DNA from: Parapristionchus giblindavisi
Taxonomy: Eukaryota; Nematoda; Chromadorea; Rhabditida; Diplogasteridae
Reading direction: 5' to 3'
DNA length: 64,000 bases
NCBI GenBank assembly: GCA_943737045.1
Contig: CALSFV010000087.1
Location: 1 to 64,000, forward strand
A program made the translations under genes and the position numbers. How positions within the stretch are numbered: the first letter of the stretch is position 1; each line of letters starts with the position of its first letter. The notes under the pieces were generated by a model. That model ran no database searches. It saw only the letters and a program-made list of their open reading frames with translations, and was not told where the DNA came from. Positions 62,801 through 64,000 of the stretch are shown here, piece after piece.

Positions 62801-64000
62801 TTTGGATACCATTTTGTAATGGGGCCCAAGGTACCCTACACCCATAAAGTGGAATGGCCTGAATCAAAATTCTTGGCGCGATGTCCGGAACATGGTCGAG
62901 TCTTACAGATCCGGACTCTTAAAAATATGTTTTGTGATATTCTAAAACGAACCACAAATCCAAGTGTAGTCACGATAATATTGAATACCAACTGTACGTA
63001 GACTGAGTAGAACTCTAAATATATGCTAATAAATTTATTCCCTTTTATTTTTGTGGATCATTGTTGAAACATTTTATTATGACTAACTATAGATATGTAT
63101 AATTTGATTTAACAATTAGTATAATACCATAAACCGCCGCAGTTGAACAGGTGATACAAATGCTTTCAACAACAATGATTTCTACAATGATGAACAAAAA
63201 AGAGGAACAACTCTCTTTTTCAAACCTGAAATTGTTATGAATGTTATAAAGCTGTGTATGCTTTAACTTACAAAGACCAATAAAGGGTAGCAACAAGTCT
63301 TTCCAGCGCAATCAATACAGGGCTGCAATAAAAATATTAAATTGCATGACATTTTTATTATATCATATTTATTGTATCCTAATAATGATATAACATTTGC
63401 TGCATCATCTTTATTGTAAAATTGAAAGGAATGTTCTACTAATTAGATATTTCTTTCACATGTAACAAGAAAATCTTGTCTATAAATTATTTAATAATGG
63501 AAATCAGGTCGAACAATATCATAAGCCGTAATGAAACGCACATGAATGGGGCGAAGATAAATATTATCCCTCGAACAATACTGGCAATCAAAACTTTATC
63601 ATCTATCACTGAAATAAAAAGAATACATATGTAATAATTACAAAGTAAATGATTACCTGTGTCGAAATATTGAGCGTGAATTATTGGTAGACGTGTACTC
63701 GTTGATATTACACCTTGCACGCACATTGTCAATAAAAGGAAGCGAATCTGAAACTTTGTAATTTAGAACATAGAAATTACAATATAAGAGATCACTGACA
63801 TTTCTATGCAGTGGAGCAGCATACCAAATACAATAGACAGCGAAGGGTACACAAATAAAGTAGGCAAAAATAATCAATATCTGAAAAAGGACATACATGT
63901 TGCAAATAAAATATCAAGACAACACCTCGACGACGTAGATAATTTCGAAAAGTGGTTGATATTTCGACGTAATTGTTTGGTTCAGCCACGTTAGAAGAAG
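59893..64000 (-). CDS. SRE-family chemoreceptor, 5' end outside the window
   Basis: Eleven phase-consistent exons on the minus strand: 63926-64000 (cut by the window edge), 63800-63880, 63657-63747, 63542-63608, 63272-63322, 63114-63225 (end uncertain, possibly 63135), 62953-62991, 60728-60853, 60448-60584, 60168-60272, 59893-59995; about 328 residues. Family marks: YAAPLHRN after the first helix, the LIALERLVATLYW block matching the ER-x-x-AT motif of SRE helix 3, VYDMNDRYHKRL then TISRIYQIRENL matching the Y-x-L-x-x-RYQ-x-x-EN segment, and the tail GEIYFMQL. SRE proteins are seven-helix receptors of chemosensory neurons. The reading frame is intact. The intron between 62953 and 60853 is expanded by a 2-kb fold-back element. 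Confidence 0.87.
60925..62923. mobile_element. 2.0-kb fold-back element inside the SRE intron
   Basis: Ends TTTAAGAATCCGGATCTGTA and its near-complement; arms pair over nearly 1 kb each (axis near 61924), with the same ordered landmarks on both sides such as GGGTGTAGGGTACCTTGGGC and GGTCGAGTCTTACAGATCCG. Palindromic GACCCCGGGGTC-like motifs occur inside at about 61550, 61850 and 62290. The terminal TGTAAGACTCG resembles TGTAAGAGTCG of the array element. It inserted 72 bp upstream of exon 60728-60853. Confidence 0.86.

Overview
The window is eukaryotic and nematode. It holds a complete Major Sperm Protein gene, a cuticle collagen with a one-pass N-terminal anchor, a secreted DB-module (12-cysteine) protein, two multi-exon seven-helix chemoreceptor genes (one clearly of the SRE family), very short introns with TTTCAG-type acceptors and a high load of fold-back DNA elements. 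The MSP and gene style suggest a rhabditid/diplogastrid such as Pristionchus; the species is an inference. Most protein genes are split into small exons, so I assembled them by hand from splice sites, reading phase and family resemblance.

Layout. 1-9.9 kb: gene-poor, with two identical convergent tRNA-Gly(UCC) genes (2.46 and 9.29 kb), (GA)n and (GAGGGA)n microsatellites and a small hairpin element. 9.9-15.4 kb: a LINE reverse-transcriptase tail, a three-exon MSP gene, a Penelope-like reverse-transcriptase relic, two near-perfect hairpins, and a small Lys/Arg/Ser-rich protein gene resembling sperm chromatin proteins whose last 17 codons lie in one of those hairpins. 18-19.25 kb: a small secreted basic protein whose last exon lies inside the following array.

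19.1-45.1 kb: the dominant feature, a tandem array of about eight nearly identical 3,200-bp units. Each unit holds the last four exons of an FLVCR/SLC49-like major facilitator transporter, a 975-bp fold-back element and the small secreted gene's last exon. Exon A of one unit is followed by exons B-D of the next, so each inter-unit junction rebuilds only the C-terminal part of a transporter. No 5' transporter exons are visible in the window.

45.1-64 kb: a Str-like chemoreceptor (minus) that appears to lack helix 7 next to the array edge; two decayed mariner copies; large fold-back elements at 49.5, 51.0 and 60.9 kb; the DB-module gene (minus); the collagen gene (plus); and an SRE chemoreceptor (minus) running off the right edge with a 2-kb fold-back element in one intron.

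The genes do not form an operon or pathway. Themes are male germline (MSP plus a sperm-chromatin-like gene), extracellular/cuticle proteins, chemoreception, and repeated remodelling by inverted-repeat elements and tandem amplification.
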